This document shows, piece by piece, positions 37,192 to 47,100 of a DNA stretch of 64,000 nucleotides. The stretch comes from Paenibacillus xylaniclasticus (lineage in GTDB: Bacteria > Bacillota > Bacilli > Paenibacillales > Paenibacillaceae), in NCBI RefSeq assembly GCF_004001065.1, contig NZ_BIML01000002.1, forward strand, positions 306,839 to 370,838, in the 5' to 3' direction. The number at the start of each line of letters is the position of its first letter. The stretch's first letter is position 1. Made by a program: the position numbers and the translations under genes. Below the pieces are notes generated by a model. It was not told where the DNA came from. It was given only the letters and a program-made list of their open reading frames with translations, and did no database searches.

Positions 37192-40158
37192 TTATACAAC
37201 GGCATCGCCTTTGAAAATATTACTGTTTTTATTATATGTCACTGTAAACACCATGTCCGAAAGCCATTTCCTAAATGAGGGATTGTCATTAAACTGCTTG
37301 AAAATCTCCATATTATCCGTCATTAAGTTAATGATTGCTTTGTTCAAAGCTTTATCGCTCTCGATTTTCGCATTTTGTTTATCTGAATTTTTCATGGCAT
37401 TCTGGTAGTCTTTATCTTTCGAAACCATCTCCGGGATGCCGGCAATATGTTTCTTTACTTGATCTTCATCCCTCCAGGGAATATTCCCAAAGAGATCATG
37501 AAAACTGGATAGAATATTACTCAATAAATCCAATTCCGGCTCAGCCTTTGCTCCCCTAGCACCCGTAGGGACTGGATCGATCTCATAGGTAGCCGCGCCA
37601 TCCAAAATAATGGACATCGTGACTTGTGTCTCTGCCCGGTAACTGTCCAAATCAATCGTCTCGAGGATTCCTTTGCTCAAGTCTTCTTCTCTGGGTGATG
37701 GAAGTTTCGGGATCAACATGTTCAAGAAGATGGACAGCTTTTCCCACCCAGCATTACCATAGGGCAAAATAGAAGCCAAAAAGCCATACGTTCTTGTGAA
37801 TGCTTTGGCTTTACTTTTGAAATCCACTTGCCCGTCTTCATCCAATTCATCTTCATAAATTTTTGAACACACATCAAGTACCGGATCAAGCTGGTCCCTG
37901 TCCGCACCATTCAAGTACCGTTCAACAATGGTATCGATATGGTAATCCGTAAAAACGTGATACCCTCTAATGTCACTCTCCAAGTCGTTAAGTTTATTTG
38001 GATCGGTTTCATCGGATAAGATCGTAGTCGTGTAATATTTGGAGAAAGCATCCTTGATCGTGTCCGTCTCATTGGCAAAATCCAGGATGAAGGTATCGTG
38101 TTTCTGCGGATGAGCGCGGTTAAGCCTGGATAGTGTTTGCACCGCTTTGATATCGGAAAGCATTTTGTCTACATACATCGTATGAAGCAATGGCTCATCA
38201 TATCCGGTTTGGAATTTATTGGCCACAACTAAGATACGATATGGGTCTTTTTTTAGTCTTTTTTCGATTTCATTGCTTGGAAAAGCATTTATACTGCTTT
38301 CTGTAAGCTTCTTACCGCCAAATTCGTATTCACCCGAAAAAGCGACGATCGCTTTATACGGGCTTTTCCTTTTCTCTAGGTATGCTGTAATAGCATAGTA
38401 ATATTGAATAGCACGCTCTATGCTGCTAGTCACCACCATAGCACGAGCCTGACCGCCTACCTTACCTTTTGCAATCACATGTTCGTGGAAATGATCCATC
38501 ATGATTTCGGCTTTCAAAGCAATGGCGGTTTCATTCGATTCCACATATTTTCGAAGCTTTTTCTGAGCTTTTTTCTTATCGAATAAAGGATCATCTTCTA
38601 TGATTTTAGCTAGTTTGTAATAGCTCTTGATCGGCGTGTAATATTTAAGCACGTCCATAATAAAACCTTCTTGAATGGCCTGCTTCATTGTATATACATG
38701 GAAGGGTCTATGCTTTATCTTGCCATCCTCCGAATAGGGCACGCCGAACATTTCTAATGTTTTATTTTTGGGAGTAGCCGTGAAAGCATAATAGCTCGCG
38801 TTAGTCAACATTTTGCGGCCTTCCAAAATTTTTAATATCTTATCTTCTGTCGTCTCCTCGTCACTATCCTCGTATTTATCCGATAATGCAAGGTTCATCT
38901 TGGCCGACATAGTGCCGCTTTGGCTGGAGTGTGCTTCGTCGATAATAATCGCGAAATTGCTTTTCCTGTGCTCATTCCCTATATCCTCGAGGATAAAGGG
39001 AAATTTGTGCACCAGGGTAATAATAATGCTCTTTCCGCCTTGAAGCAGTTTCTTAAGATCACCCGAGCTTTCGGCGTGGCCGACCGTATTGGCAACTTGC
39101 ATAAAGTTCCTGATTGTATTCTTAATTTGTTTATCTAAGTTAACACGATCCGTTACCACAATGACAGAATCAAATAATTTTTTTCCGTCCTTCGTGACTG
39201 AAACGAGTTGATGGGCAAGCCAAGCAATGGAATTTGACTTTCCGCTGCCTGCACTATGCTGAATAAGATATTTCTGACCGACACCATTTAAGCTTACATC
39301 CGCCAAAATTGATTTGACGGCTGCAAGCTGGTGATACCGGGGGAAGATTTGAGTTCTTTTGACCTTCTTGGTTTCGTCTTCTTTCTCTTCAACGATTTGC
39401 GCATAGTTCTCAATAATATTGGAAAGCTCATCCTTCCTCAATATTTGCTTCCATAGATAATCCGTTTTGATTCCATTCGGATTCGGTGGGTTGCCGGCGC
39501 CATCGTTATATCCCTTGTTAAAAGGTAGAAACCAAGATTTCTTGCCATCCAGCTTCGTGCACATTTTAACTTCATTATCGTCAACCGCAAAATGCACTAT
39601 GCAACGACCAAAACTAAACAGCAGTTCTCGCGGATCTCGGTCAGTTTTATATTGATATACCGCATCCTCTACGTTCTGCTTGGTAAGTCTGTTTTTCAAT
39701 TCGCACGTAATAACCGGTAAACCATTTATGAATATAACAAGATCAAGAGCAAGTTTTGTATTGTTCCGTGAATACATTAGCTGCCGCGTAACACTAAATA
39801 TATTGTTACGATAAAGTTCTTTCGCCTTCTCATTCTGCATAGATGGAGTGAGATAGTATAAGTCTAGGGTGACAGGATAAACCTTAATACCCTTTCTTAA
39901 CACGTCGATCACGCCGTTTTTGGCAATCTCGCCTTGCAGACGGTTTAAAAACTTCGTCTTATTGACTTCACTATGGAATACTCCCAAGATTTCAAGTTTT
40001 TCCGGTTGTGTTGCTTGTAGAAATCGAAAAAGACGCGTTTCGTCTATAGCATATTCTTTGTTATAATCATTGTTTTGCCCTTGTTCGTAGCCATTGTTGC
40101 TTACAAGATAATTAACAATAAGATCTTCAAGTCCGCTTTCCTTGGTGTTGGATGGCAC
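37192..40158 (-). CDS. hsdR: Type I restriction enzyme subunit R
   Basis: 988 aa. An N-terminal HSDR_N nuclease domain (TRLFRFLQATQP..., then DLVIFINGLPVITCELKN with the E-x-K pair) is followed by a superfamily 2 translocase: Walker A HSAGSGKSNS, DEAH in IIDEAHSSQSG, FTATPKN, and QTLSRLNRAH. The GTG start overlaps the hsdS stop by one base. It translocates and cuts unmethylated DNA as part of the HsdR2M2S complex. Its last 78 codons are duplicated at 28.3-28.5 kb. Confidence 0.93.
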   Translation of the reverse strand: MPSNTKESGLEDLIVNYLVSNNGYEQGQNNDYNKEYAIDETRLFRFLQATQPEKLEILGVFHSEVNKTKFLNRLQGEIAKNGVIDVLRKGIKVYPVTLDLYYLTPSMQNEKAKELYRNNIFSVTRQLMYSRNNTKLALDLVIFINGLPVITCELKNRLTKQNVEDAVYQYKTDRDPRELLFSFGRCIVHFAVDDNEVKMCTKLDGKKSWFLPFNKGYNDGAGNPPNPNGIKTDYLWKQILRKDELSNIIENYAQIVEEKEDETKKVKRTQIFPRYHQLAAVKSILADVSLNGVGQKYLIQHSAGSGKSNSIAWLAHQLVSVTKDGKKLFDSVIVVTDRVNLDKQIKNTIRNFMQVANTVGHAESSGDLKKLLQGGKSIIITLVHKFPFILEDIGNEHRKSNFAIIIDEAHSSQSGTMSAKMNLALSDKYEDSDEETTEDKILKILEGRKMLTNASYYAFTATPKNKTLEMFGVPYSEDGKIKHRPFHVYTMKQAIQEGFIMDVLKYYTPIKSYYKLAKIIEDDPLFDKKKAQKKLRKYVESNETAIALKAEIMMDHFHEHVIAKGKVGGQARAMVVTSSIERAIQYYYAITAYLEKRKSPYKAIVAFSGEYEFGGKKLTESSINAFPSNEIEKRLKKDPYRILVVANKFQTGYDEPLLHTMYVDKMLSDIKAVQTLSRLNRAHPQKHDTFILDFANETDTIKDAFSKYYTTTILSDETDPNKLNDLESDIRGYHVFTDYHIDTIVERYLNGADRDQLDPVLDVCSKIYEDELDEDGQVDFKSKAKAFTRTYGFLASILPYGNAGWEKLSIFLNMLIPKLPSPREEDLSKGILETIDLDSYRAETQVTMSIILDGAATYEIDPVPTGARGAKAEPELDLLSNILSSFHDLFGNIPWRDEDQVKKHIAGIPEMVSKDKDYQNAMKNSDKQNAKIESDKALNKAIINLMTDNMEIFKQFNDNPSFRKWLSDMVFTVTYNKNSNIFKGDAVV

Positions 40159-41576
40159 TACACTTCAACCTCCTCCATAGCCCCAACTTCCTCGTCTTCA
40201 AGTGATTCTTCATCGTCAATCAAATCTAAGTCTGAGTCTTCTTCTGAGGTGTTTTCTACTACAATTTCGCGAACATCGACCTTACCAGTAACTACATCGG
40301 AGATAAGGCGGGTGCGGTATTCAGTTATAAGATCGATTTCTTTTTCTATGGCCAAAATATGCTTATCGATAATTGCAACCTTTTGATTGATGTAGTCAAC
40401 TATGGTTTGTTGTTCAGTAATATTTGGAATTCCGATAGTGAAGTTTGCTATAAAATCAATTGGTACGCGCTTTTGTCCAGCCGCACCTGTCATTACATCT
40501 GTGCCGAGCAACCTAAAGTAGCTCGTTCTTGTGATCAAATACAAATACTGAGGTAATATTTTATCATTGTGCGCTCTTAACACAATAAACTCTGTTGTAC
40601 CAAAACCAATATTTGTTGAAAGTTTATCCAAACATGCCCCTTTACCATTTTCAAAACAAGGGGTAATTTTTGCTACCACCACATCATTTTTTTCAAAATA
40701 CGTAAAACCATCTTTAATTTCTTTAATTGGTCTCATTTCAGAATCGTCTACGTCACCGTAAACTGATACCTTTTCCATTGGTAGAAATACTACCTCATCA
40801 TCAGGCGAATACCCTTTTAAGATATCTCCTCTAGAAGGATTTATTTGTGCAACTCTTTTTATCTTATTGCATTCCCAATGCTCTGGAATATCCTCTAACC
40901 ATTCAATTCCTGAATACTTCATTTTGACATTTGAGTTAAGACCTTTGGTAACTACCTGATTTATGATAGCTTGTTTTAATTCTTTGAGCAGCCCAATCTG
41001 CTTTCTCTTGATCCTAATGAGTCGGGAAACCTTTCTACCGTGGTCATCTAGGAAGTCAGCGATTTTCTTCTGCTCATTACTGGGTGGGTATAATGAGGGC
41101 ATTTGTTTAAATTCATCCCAGTAGAGTCTATTACGATCTGTTACGATTCCACGTGAATATTTATTTACTTCGTTCATGTAGGAATGAGTTCGAAATAGGT
41201 ATGAGTAATACCGACTATCTACTTCCGGTAATGGGCTCGCAACTACATACGCGGGACTTACCAAGCCATCGGTAGGAGCAACCCCGACAGCTCCTTGCCA
41301 CATCCTCATCATGTTGTAAACAATATCTCCTTTGCCCACACGTTTGTAGTTTTCGCGATTAGTCAAAACTTGTTTTCGTTTGGAATTTTCAAAATCCCTC
41401 ACACGAACTCCTGTTTTAAGCGACACTTCCAATATTGGTAAATCTGGAAATCCTGTCTGATTGTGTTGTGAAAAAATCTTTCCATTTCTAAGAACTTTCC
41501 AATGCTTTGGAATTTGTCCAAAACACAGCTGCTCAGAATCTTTATATTCCAAATAAGGGGAAAGGGACTCTAACAT
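40158..41576 (-). CDS. hsdS: Type I restriction-modification specificity subunit S
   Basis: 472 aa with two target recognition domains, each followed by a conserved helix (PSNEQKKIADFLDDHGRKVSRLIRIKRKQIGLLKELKQAIINQVVT in the first half; NITEQQTIVDYINQKVAIIDKHILAIEKEIDLITEYRTRLISDVVTG in the second). It sets the DNA site recognised by both methylation and cleavage. It overlaps hsdM by 7 bp. An acidic C-terminal tail of about 35 residues is unusual. The recognition sequence cannot be read from the protein. Confidence 0.92.
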   Translation of the reverse strand: MLESLSPYLEYKDSEQLCFGQIPKHWKVLRNGKIFSQHNQTGFPDLPILEVSLKTGVRVRDFENSKRKQVLTNRENYKRVGKGDIVYNMMRMWQGAVGVAPTDGLVSPAYVVASPLPEVDSRYYSYLFRTHSYMNEVNKYSRGIVTDRNRLYWDEFKQMPSLYPPSNEQKKIADFLDDHGRKVSRLIRIKRKQIGLLKELKQAIINQVVTKGLNSNVKMKYSGIEWLEDIPEHWECNKIKRVAQINPSRGDILKGYSPDDEVVFLPMEKVSVYGDVDDSEMRPIKEIKDGFTYFEKNDVVVAKITPCFENGKGACLDKLSTNIGFGTTEFIVLRAHNDKILPQYLYLITRTSYFRLLGTDVMTGAAGQKRVPIDFIANFTIGIPNITEQQTIVDYINQKVAIIDKHILAIEKEIDLITEYRTRLISDVVTGKVDVREIVVENTSEEDSDLDLIDDEESLEDEEVGAMEEVEV

Positions 41577-43738
41577 AGCTCTTTCCTCCCAATAACCTGC
41601 TCTAGTAACCCTTCAGTTTCAATCTCCAGTTTATAAATCTCCGCTTTGATTTCCTCAAGAGTCCGTAATTTCACTGGCTTGTAGAAATATTTCGTAAAGC
41701 TGATTTCATAACCGATCTGTGTCTTACTCTCGTCAATCCAGGCATCTGGAGCAAAAGACAGTACCTCATCTATAAAGAATTGTTCGATGCCGCCTTCGTG
41801 TAATAATGGAATCTTCTCTGTGTCCCGCAATTCTATATTCGGTTCGTACTCCACAATACATGGTTTGCCGTCCATAACCACACTAAATAACCCTTTTAGT
41901 GGGTTAGCTTCTGATTTTCCGGGTTTATAAATTTTCTTAACGACCTTTTCTGCGGACTCATCCGCGAAAGCAAGGTGATTTCTAATAAGGTTCAATTTTT
42001 TGGACGACAACTTCACATTAAGCCGATCGGCAATTTGGTTCAAGTCTTTCAAAAACAGATTGTAATCTTTGAGATTGCCATAATTCATTGCTTCAGCTAG
42101 ATCGGAAATAACCTTAACTAAGTCGTGCTCTTTTTGTTCCAAGCATATTTCAAAAAAGTGATCAAGTTTATCTTTTGCTAAATCCACACCTAAACGCAAC
42201 GGTCTTTCTACCGTAATTTTCCAGTAGCCGAATTCCTTATTCTCAAAAATTTTTGAGTACTCCGATTGCTCAAATGAGAGCAGCATGTCAACAATTTCTT
42301 TTCGGAGCTCCGGAGTGAATTCGCAGTTTTTATTCCCCAAGTTTTTCCTTAAAGGACTTTTGAAATTAGTTGCATCAATGAGCTGAACCTTGCCGCGGCG
42401 GTGCGGTGCTTTACGATTGGTAACAACCCAGATGTAGGTTGCAATGCCGGTGTTGTAGAACATATTTTCAGGCAAAGCGATGATGGCTTCGAGCCAATCA
42501 TTCTCAATAATGTATCTCCGTAAATTACTTTCCCCTTGGCCCGCATCGCCTGTAAACAAAGATGAACCGTTATGAACTTCTACTATCCGGCTGCCAAGTT
42601 CTGTATTATGTTTCATCTTGCTGATTTTATTTGCCAGAAAGAGCAATTGTCCATCACTAGTGCGGGGAATCAGTCTAAAATCGGCTTCGCCATTATGAGT
42701 AACGACAAAACGGGTATCCGTAATATCCCCTTTTCCGCCTAAGCGTTCCAAATCGGTTTTCCAGCTCTTCCCGTAAGGCGGGTTGGAGAGCATAAAATCG
42801 AAATTGGTCGTCGGAAAGCCATCGTTGGAAAGGGTCGAGCCGTAAGCAATATTGTCCGCCTGCATACCTTCGCCTTTGAGCAGCATATCGGCTTTTGTAA
42901 TGGCGTAAGTTTCGGGGTTAATTTCTTGACCGAATAGATGGATAGAAATCTGTTTGTTATTGTCGGCAGCTAGCTGCTGCAATCTTTCCTCCGCAATGGT
43001 AAGCATCCCGCCGGTTCCGCAAGCGCCATCGTAAATGAGGTAGGAGCCATCGGTGATTTTATCCGCTACGGGTAGGAAAGCGATATCCGCCATTAATTCA
43101 ACAACGTCACGCGGGGTGAAGTGTTCCCCCGCTTCTTCATTATTTTCTTCGTTAAATTTGCGAATCAGCTCTTCAAATATGACACCCATTGAATGATTGT
43201 CAAGCGCGGGAAGTTTCACTTCGCCTTTATCGTCCAAAACTGGCTCAGAGCTGAGATTGATTGCGGGGCTTACGAATTTTTCGATGACCGCACCAAGGAT
43301 GTCAGCTTCTACCATCGTATCGATTTGATTTCTAAACTTAAATTTTTCGAGGATCTCCTGGACATTCGGAGAAAACCCGTCCAGGTAAGTAATGAAGTCA
43401 GATTTTAACTGTTGCCGTTTTGCTCTAGATTTCAAATCCTTAAGGGTAAATAGAGAAGCATTATAAAAGGCTTGCTTTGCTGCATTGCAAAGTGCAGCAG
43501 ATTGATTGATTACACCGGCACTATCCAATCTCGCTTTCATTTCAAGCACAGCTTCTTTGGTTGGTTCAAGAACAGCATCAAGACGTCGAATGACCGTCAT
43601 AGGTAAAATTACATCTCTATATTTTCCTCGAACATATACATCACGCAGACAGTCATCCGCGATACTCCATATAAAGTTAACAATTTGGTTATGTAATCTG
43701 TGATCCAATTGTAAATCCTCTTTTCTCGATGTTTTCAA
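41570..43738 (-). CDS. hsdM: Type I DNA adenine methyltransferase subunit M
   Basis: 722 aa. An HsdM_N helical domain is followed by an N6-adenine methyltransferase core: SAM motif DGACGTGG at 237-244 and catalytic NPPY at 319-322. It is longer than the usual 500-530 aa, because a C-terminal extension after about residue 510 (DLAEAMNYGNLKDYNLFLKDL... to ELC) is present. It is the first gene of hsdM-hsdS-hsdR. The 250 bp upstream (43,741-43,992) must contain the promoter and shows no other gene. Confidence 0.92.
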   Translation of the reverse strand: MKTSRKEDLQLDHRLHNQIVNFIWSIADDCLRDVYVRGKYRDVILPMTVIRRLDAVLEPTKEAVLEMKARLDSAGVINQSAALCNAAKQAFYNASLFTLKDLKSRAKRQQLKSDFITYLDGFSPNVQEILEKFKFRNQIDTMVEADILGAVIEKFVSPAINLSSEPVLDDKGEVKLPALDNHSMGVIFEELIRKFNEENNEEAGEHFTPRDVVELMADIAFLPVADKITDGSYLIYDGACGTGGMLTIAEERLQQLAADNNKQISIHLFGQEINPETYAITKADMLLKGEGMQADNIAYGSTLSNDGFPTTNFDFMLSNPPYGKSWKTDLERLGGKGDITDTRFVVTHNGEADFRLIPRTSDGQLLFLANKISKMKHNTELGSRIVEVHNGSSLFTGDAGQGESNLRRYIIENDWLEAIIALPENMFYNTGIATYIWVVTNRKAPHRRGKVQLIDATNFKSPLRKNLGNKNCEFTPELRKEIVDMLLSFEQSEYSKIFENKEFGYWKITVERPLRLGVDLAKDKLDHFFEICLEQKEHDLVKVISDLAEAMNYGNLKDYNLFLKDLNQIADRLNVKLSSKKLNLIRNHLAFADESAEKVVKKIYKPGKSEANPLKGLFSVVMDGKPCIVEYEPNIELRDTEKIPLLHEGGIEQFFIDEVLSFAPDAWIDESKTQIGYEISFTKYFYKPVKLRTLEEIKAEIYKLEIETEGLLEQVIGRKELC

Positions 43739-43992
43739 ATTTCACTCAAATCTTCCCGCCAACAAAGGAAGCGGATATACTATTCTAAAGGGCTTACTTA
43801 TCATATTATCAAATGTTGATGACATCATATTGTCAGGAAGCGTATGTTCTTATATTTGAATTTATCGTTTCTACCAAACTCTTGCTATGGCAATATACTT
43901 CTACTTATTTCGACTCAGCGCTTCGAATCCCCTGCTTTCAGTACAGCGAAAAAAGTCCCATACATACAAACACGGCAGTTAAAAGAAAATTG

Positions 43993-45699
43993 TTACTGAT
44001 ATTTGGCTAGTCTCATTTTATATTCTTCTACACTTCCCCGGTTGAACAAATATCGTCTCCGGCCATCTTTCCAAACAATCACCCGATCCGGTATTAACTG
44101 ATCAGTTTCCATTAATGTTTTCATCTTTTTTTCACCTATTTTCAATTGCTGCATGACGTCTTGCATATACATCCCATCCGTGTTTTGCTTTTCGATTTTT
44201 AATACTTCAATACATCGTTGCATCTCTTCACCCCAAAACCAAATGTCCGATAGATTTCCGTTTAAAACCGCCAATTGAGGTTGTAGGACTTTTTGATGTA
44301 TAAATTTCAGAAGTCTGGAAATCGTTAAACCATTTACAGAGTACTTAATAAGCGCCTGGTGAAATGTTATCCCTTCTACATTTGTGTTTAGTATCCCCCT
44401 TGATCTTTCCAACAACCTCAAAACTTCCTCAAGCAGTATAAGCTTATATCGACTCAAACCAATTTCCACTTCGTTCAATAACCCTGGCTTTACCAGTTGA
44501 GATACGGAATCTCTTTGGATTCCGAGTATTCGTGCCGCTTCCTTTTTATTAATGTAATTTTGCTTCTCATCAAGTAGATGAACTAGTGATGATTTATCAA
44601 CGAAGTGTTGTTTTGTTTTTCCATTATTACGTGATCTCATTTCAACTAAGCCGGATTCATGGAGAGACTCTAACTTCGGATACGATATTCCAATTAGCTG
44701 CTTAACCTCTTCTTTCCGAAAATAGTTCACTTTGTGCAATAGTTCCTGATTATGTTTGAATATTGAAAGGTCTTTTCGAACAACACCGCTCTCCAGCTGC
44801 TCGATCCAAAATTGCTCATACTCGTTTTTGATTATATCGAAACCATCAATAAGAAATAAATCTTCAAACGCTTTCTTTTGTCCATATATCTTCCTTCTGG
44901 GTTTCTTCAAAAACTCGGTTAAGATAAGATGAAACCGGTGCGGAAAATCACGATATATCCAGTAAACATGATTGTACGCTTCTGCTAACGATTCGTTAAG
45001 TTCAATTCCACCGCGGCGATTATGGAAAATTCGAATTTGTTTGTTGGGCTCATCAAGAAATGAAGTCAATCCTTCCAACAAGTAAAATGAGTGATGAGCT
45101 AATTGCAAGAATTGCTTTGCGTTTAAGCCACCAAGGTTTTGGAACATATCCCCGTCTTTAAATAGAGCTGATTGAAATTCACTTTGAAATTCATACTCAA
45201 TCGAGTCGGAAGGAATCAATATCGATTCCGTTTGATAATAACGGTAGCCACACCGCTTGCATAAGCCGTTCATAAATTGATCCATGATAATCGGTGTGTT
45301 ACAATGGGCACAAGTGTCGATCAATCTGGATTCGTGCCGTAAACAGATCGTTATCGGTTTAAGTCCCCACATCGTGCGATGATATGCTTTTTCTCTTAAA
45401 CAATCAGGACAATACTTCATACGATTTTTTAATAAATAGGAATCCATATTTTCATCCAATACATTTTGATAAATATGGTATGTTCCCTGAGACAGATTGC
45501 TTTTGGGTTGATTTAAATGTGAGGAGATTTTTGTGATCTGTTCGTCCGAAAACGTATTTCTTAGCCATTCCGCTCTTGTAATTTTAAAGGATGTCGTTAA
45601 TACACCAATCGGTCTATAGTTGGCTCTGGCTACTCTGAATAAATAACTCGATAAGCTCTCATCGTGATAACGTTCCGGCCTGTTAATAAACATGTTCAT
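43993..45699 (-). CDS. TniQ/TnsD-like target selector 1
   Basis: 568 aa. The N-terminal TniQ domain (ESLSSYLFRVARAN) carries a zinc-finger array: CPDCLREKAYHRTMWGL, then H and CAHC...CKRCGY. The C-terminal half holds helix-turn-helix segments (INKKEAARILGIQRDSVSQLV; MQDVMQQLKIGEKKMKTLM). This long form resembles TnsD-type proteins that bind a fixed chromosomal site. It is a good candidate for recognising the 3' end of nrdJ. It lies downstream of tnsC, beyond a terminator, so it probably has its own promoter at about 45,700-45,780. Confidence 0.88.
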   Translation of the reverse strand: MNMFINRPERYHDESLSSYLFRVARANYRPIGVLTTSFKITRAEWLRNTFSDEQITKISSHLNQPKSNLSQGTYHIYQNVLDENMDSYLLKNRMKYCPDCLREKAYHRTMWGLKPITICLRHESRLIDTCAHCNTPIIMDQFMNGLCKRCGYRYYQTESILIPSDSIEYEFQSEFQSALFKDGDMFQNLGGLNAKQFLQLAHHSFYLLEGLTSFLDEPNKQIRIFHNRRGGIELNESLAEAYNHVYWIYRDFPHRFHLILTEFLKKPRRKIYGQKKAFEDLFLIDGFDIIKNEYEQFWIEQLESGVVRKDLSIFKHNQELLHKVNYFRKEEVKQLIGISYPKLESLHESGLVEMRSRNNGKTKQHFVDKSSLVHLLDEKQNYINKKEAARILGIQRDSVSQLVKPGLLNEVEIGLSRYKLILLEEVLRLLERSRGILNTNVEGITFHQALIKYSVNGLTISRLLKFIHQKVLQPQLAVLNGNLSDIWFWGEEMQRCIEVLKIEKQNTDGMYMQDVMQQLKIGEKKMKTLMETDQLIPDRVIVWKDGRRRYLFNRGSVEEYKMRLAKYQ

Positions 45700-45783
45700 T
45701 CATCTCCATTCTATGAAACTAGTATTCCCGTGTTGCCGCGATACTATTCTTAATTGAAGAAATGACCTTCAATTATAAAAATA

Positions 45784-45811
45784 AAAAAACACCTGCGCCA
45801 AGAGGTGTTCG
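45784..45811 (-). terminator. Terminator of the tns operon, cut off by the IS
   Basis: On the minus strand AACACCT and AGGTGTT arms are followed by TTTTTTT. The IS3 element at 45,812-47,084 now separates it from tnsC. It was probably the original terminator of tniQ2-tnsABC, and now also ends the IS region. Confidence 0.7.
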
Positions 45812-45892
45812 TGGTATTATCCCCTCACGGTAGACAGTAAAAAAAGAACCCATGTTATCATGAGTTCACACTGTCTGCCGGAGGGGATTTTT

Positions 45893-46231
45893 GTGCCGCC
45901 AAAGAAGGGTCAGAAATTTAATCGATATGACGAGGAGACGAAAAGGGAAGCTGTCCGTTTGCGTTTAGAAGAACAATGGAGTTACCCCACTATAATGAAA
46001 AAGTTTGGCATCAAAAGTAAGTTTCAGATTCGCAATTGGGTTACTAAAAATCAGAACGGTGAATCTTTCGAAGATTACCGTGGCCGCTGGATTAAGAAAC
46101 ATTTCAGCAGCGTTGAAGAAGAAAATGAGTATCTAAAGGCACAGGTAGAATACCTAAAAAAGCTCAATCCGAATCTGCACGGGGAGGGAAGTTGGATAAG
46201 CAAGCCCGGTTCAGGACCATCGAAAAAATGA
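45893..46231 (+). CDS. IS3 transposase OrfA
   Basis: 112 aa from GTG 45,893, which has GGAGGGG upstream. It contains an N-terminal HTH (TKREAVRLRLEEQWSYPTIMKKFGI) and a leucine-zipper-like helix. The run AAAAAAG at 46,156-46,162 is the likely -1 slippery site that makes the OrfAB fusion, because orfB lies in the -1 frame. Confidence 0.85.
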   Translation: MPPKKGQKFNRYDEETKREAVRLRLEEQWSYPTIMKKFGIKSKFQIRNWVTKNQNGESFEDYRGRWIKKHFSSVEEENEYLKAQVEYLKKLNPNLHGEGSWISKPGSGPSKK

Positions 46232-47041
46232 TTCAACAATATTCTGTAGTCATGCTGTGCAAAATCGCCGAGGTATCTAGAGCAGGATACTACAAGTGGA
46301 AATCAGACGAAAAAGCCCGGGAAGCCCGTATGGAGCAGGATGCGGATCTTAAGGAACATATCCTGGCCATACACCGCGTTCGGCCTTATTTCGGCTACAA
46401 GCGAATGCGTTGCTTTACGTAAAGAAGGTTTCCCGATTAACACCAAGAAAGTACGGCGTTTAATGCGTGAACTTGGCATTCAATCAGTCATTCGCAAGAA
46501 ACGGCCATTTGCTGGTCATAAACCGTCTATAGTGTTCGACAATGTACTTAATCGTCAATTTACTGCGGAAGCGATCGGGAAGAAGCTAGTGACTGACATT
46601 ACCTACGTACGTGTAGGTCATGATTTCATTTATTTATCGGTTGTTTTAGATCTTTGTAATAACGAATTAGCGGCATGGGAAGTTTCTGAACGAAACGACC
46701 TTCAACTTGTGTTGGATACTGTGAAACAGCTAGATGACACAGGTGCTATATTGCATTCAGATCAAGGATTCCAATATACAGCGAGAGCATACGGCAATCT
46801 CCTCGAGGAAAAAGGTTTTACTGGAAGCCATTCCATGCGTGGCAACTGCTTTGACAACGCATGTGTCGAGTCATTCTTTTCGCATTTAAAAACGGAGAAA
46901 TTATACTTAGATAAACCAAAAGACATAGCTCATGCTCGTAAGTTAATCGCTGAGTATATCGAATATTACAACAACCATCGTTTTCAGAAAAGACTCGGCG
47001 ACCTCTCTCCGATGGAGTATCGGAAAGCGATCGCCGCTTAA
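46192..47041 (+). pseudogene. IS3 transposase OrfB, frameshifted
   Basis: It reads MDKQARFRTIEKMIQQ to YFGYKRMR near 46,410, then shifts frame, and continues as VALRKEGFPINTKKVRRLM to AAA at 47,041. All DDE residues are present in the second part: TDITYV, HSDQGFQY and the Glu in NACVESFFSHLK. Loss of two bases in a GTGT run, or gain of one base, explains the break. The element is therefore probably unable to move on its own, unless the shift is a sequencing error. Confidence 0.82.
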
Positions 47042-47100
47042 TTCAACGTCTTTTTTCACTGTCTACTTGACGGGGGTATGACCATCGAACTTGTCTTCAA

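Larger units (their letters stand above)
45812..47084 (+). mobile_element. IS3-family insertion sequence
   Basis: 1,273 bp. The ends are imperfect inverted repeats beginning TGGTATTATCCCC on the left and ending in the complement TGGTCATACCCCC on the right, each running into GTAGACAGT. A 3-bp target duplication TCG is at 45,809-45,811 and 47,085-47,087, as expected for IS3 elements. It carries orfA and a broken orfB. It landed between tnsC and its terminator without disrupting a transposition gene. Confidence 0.88.
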
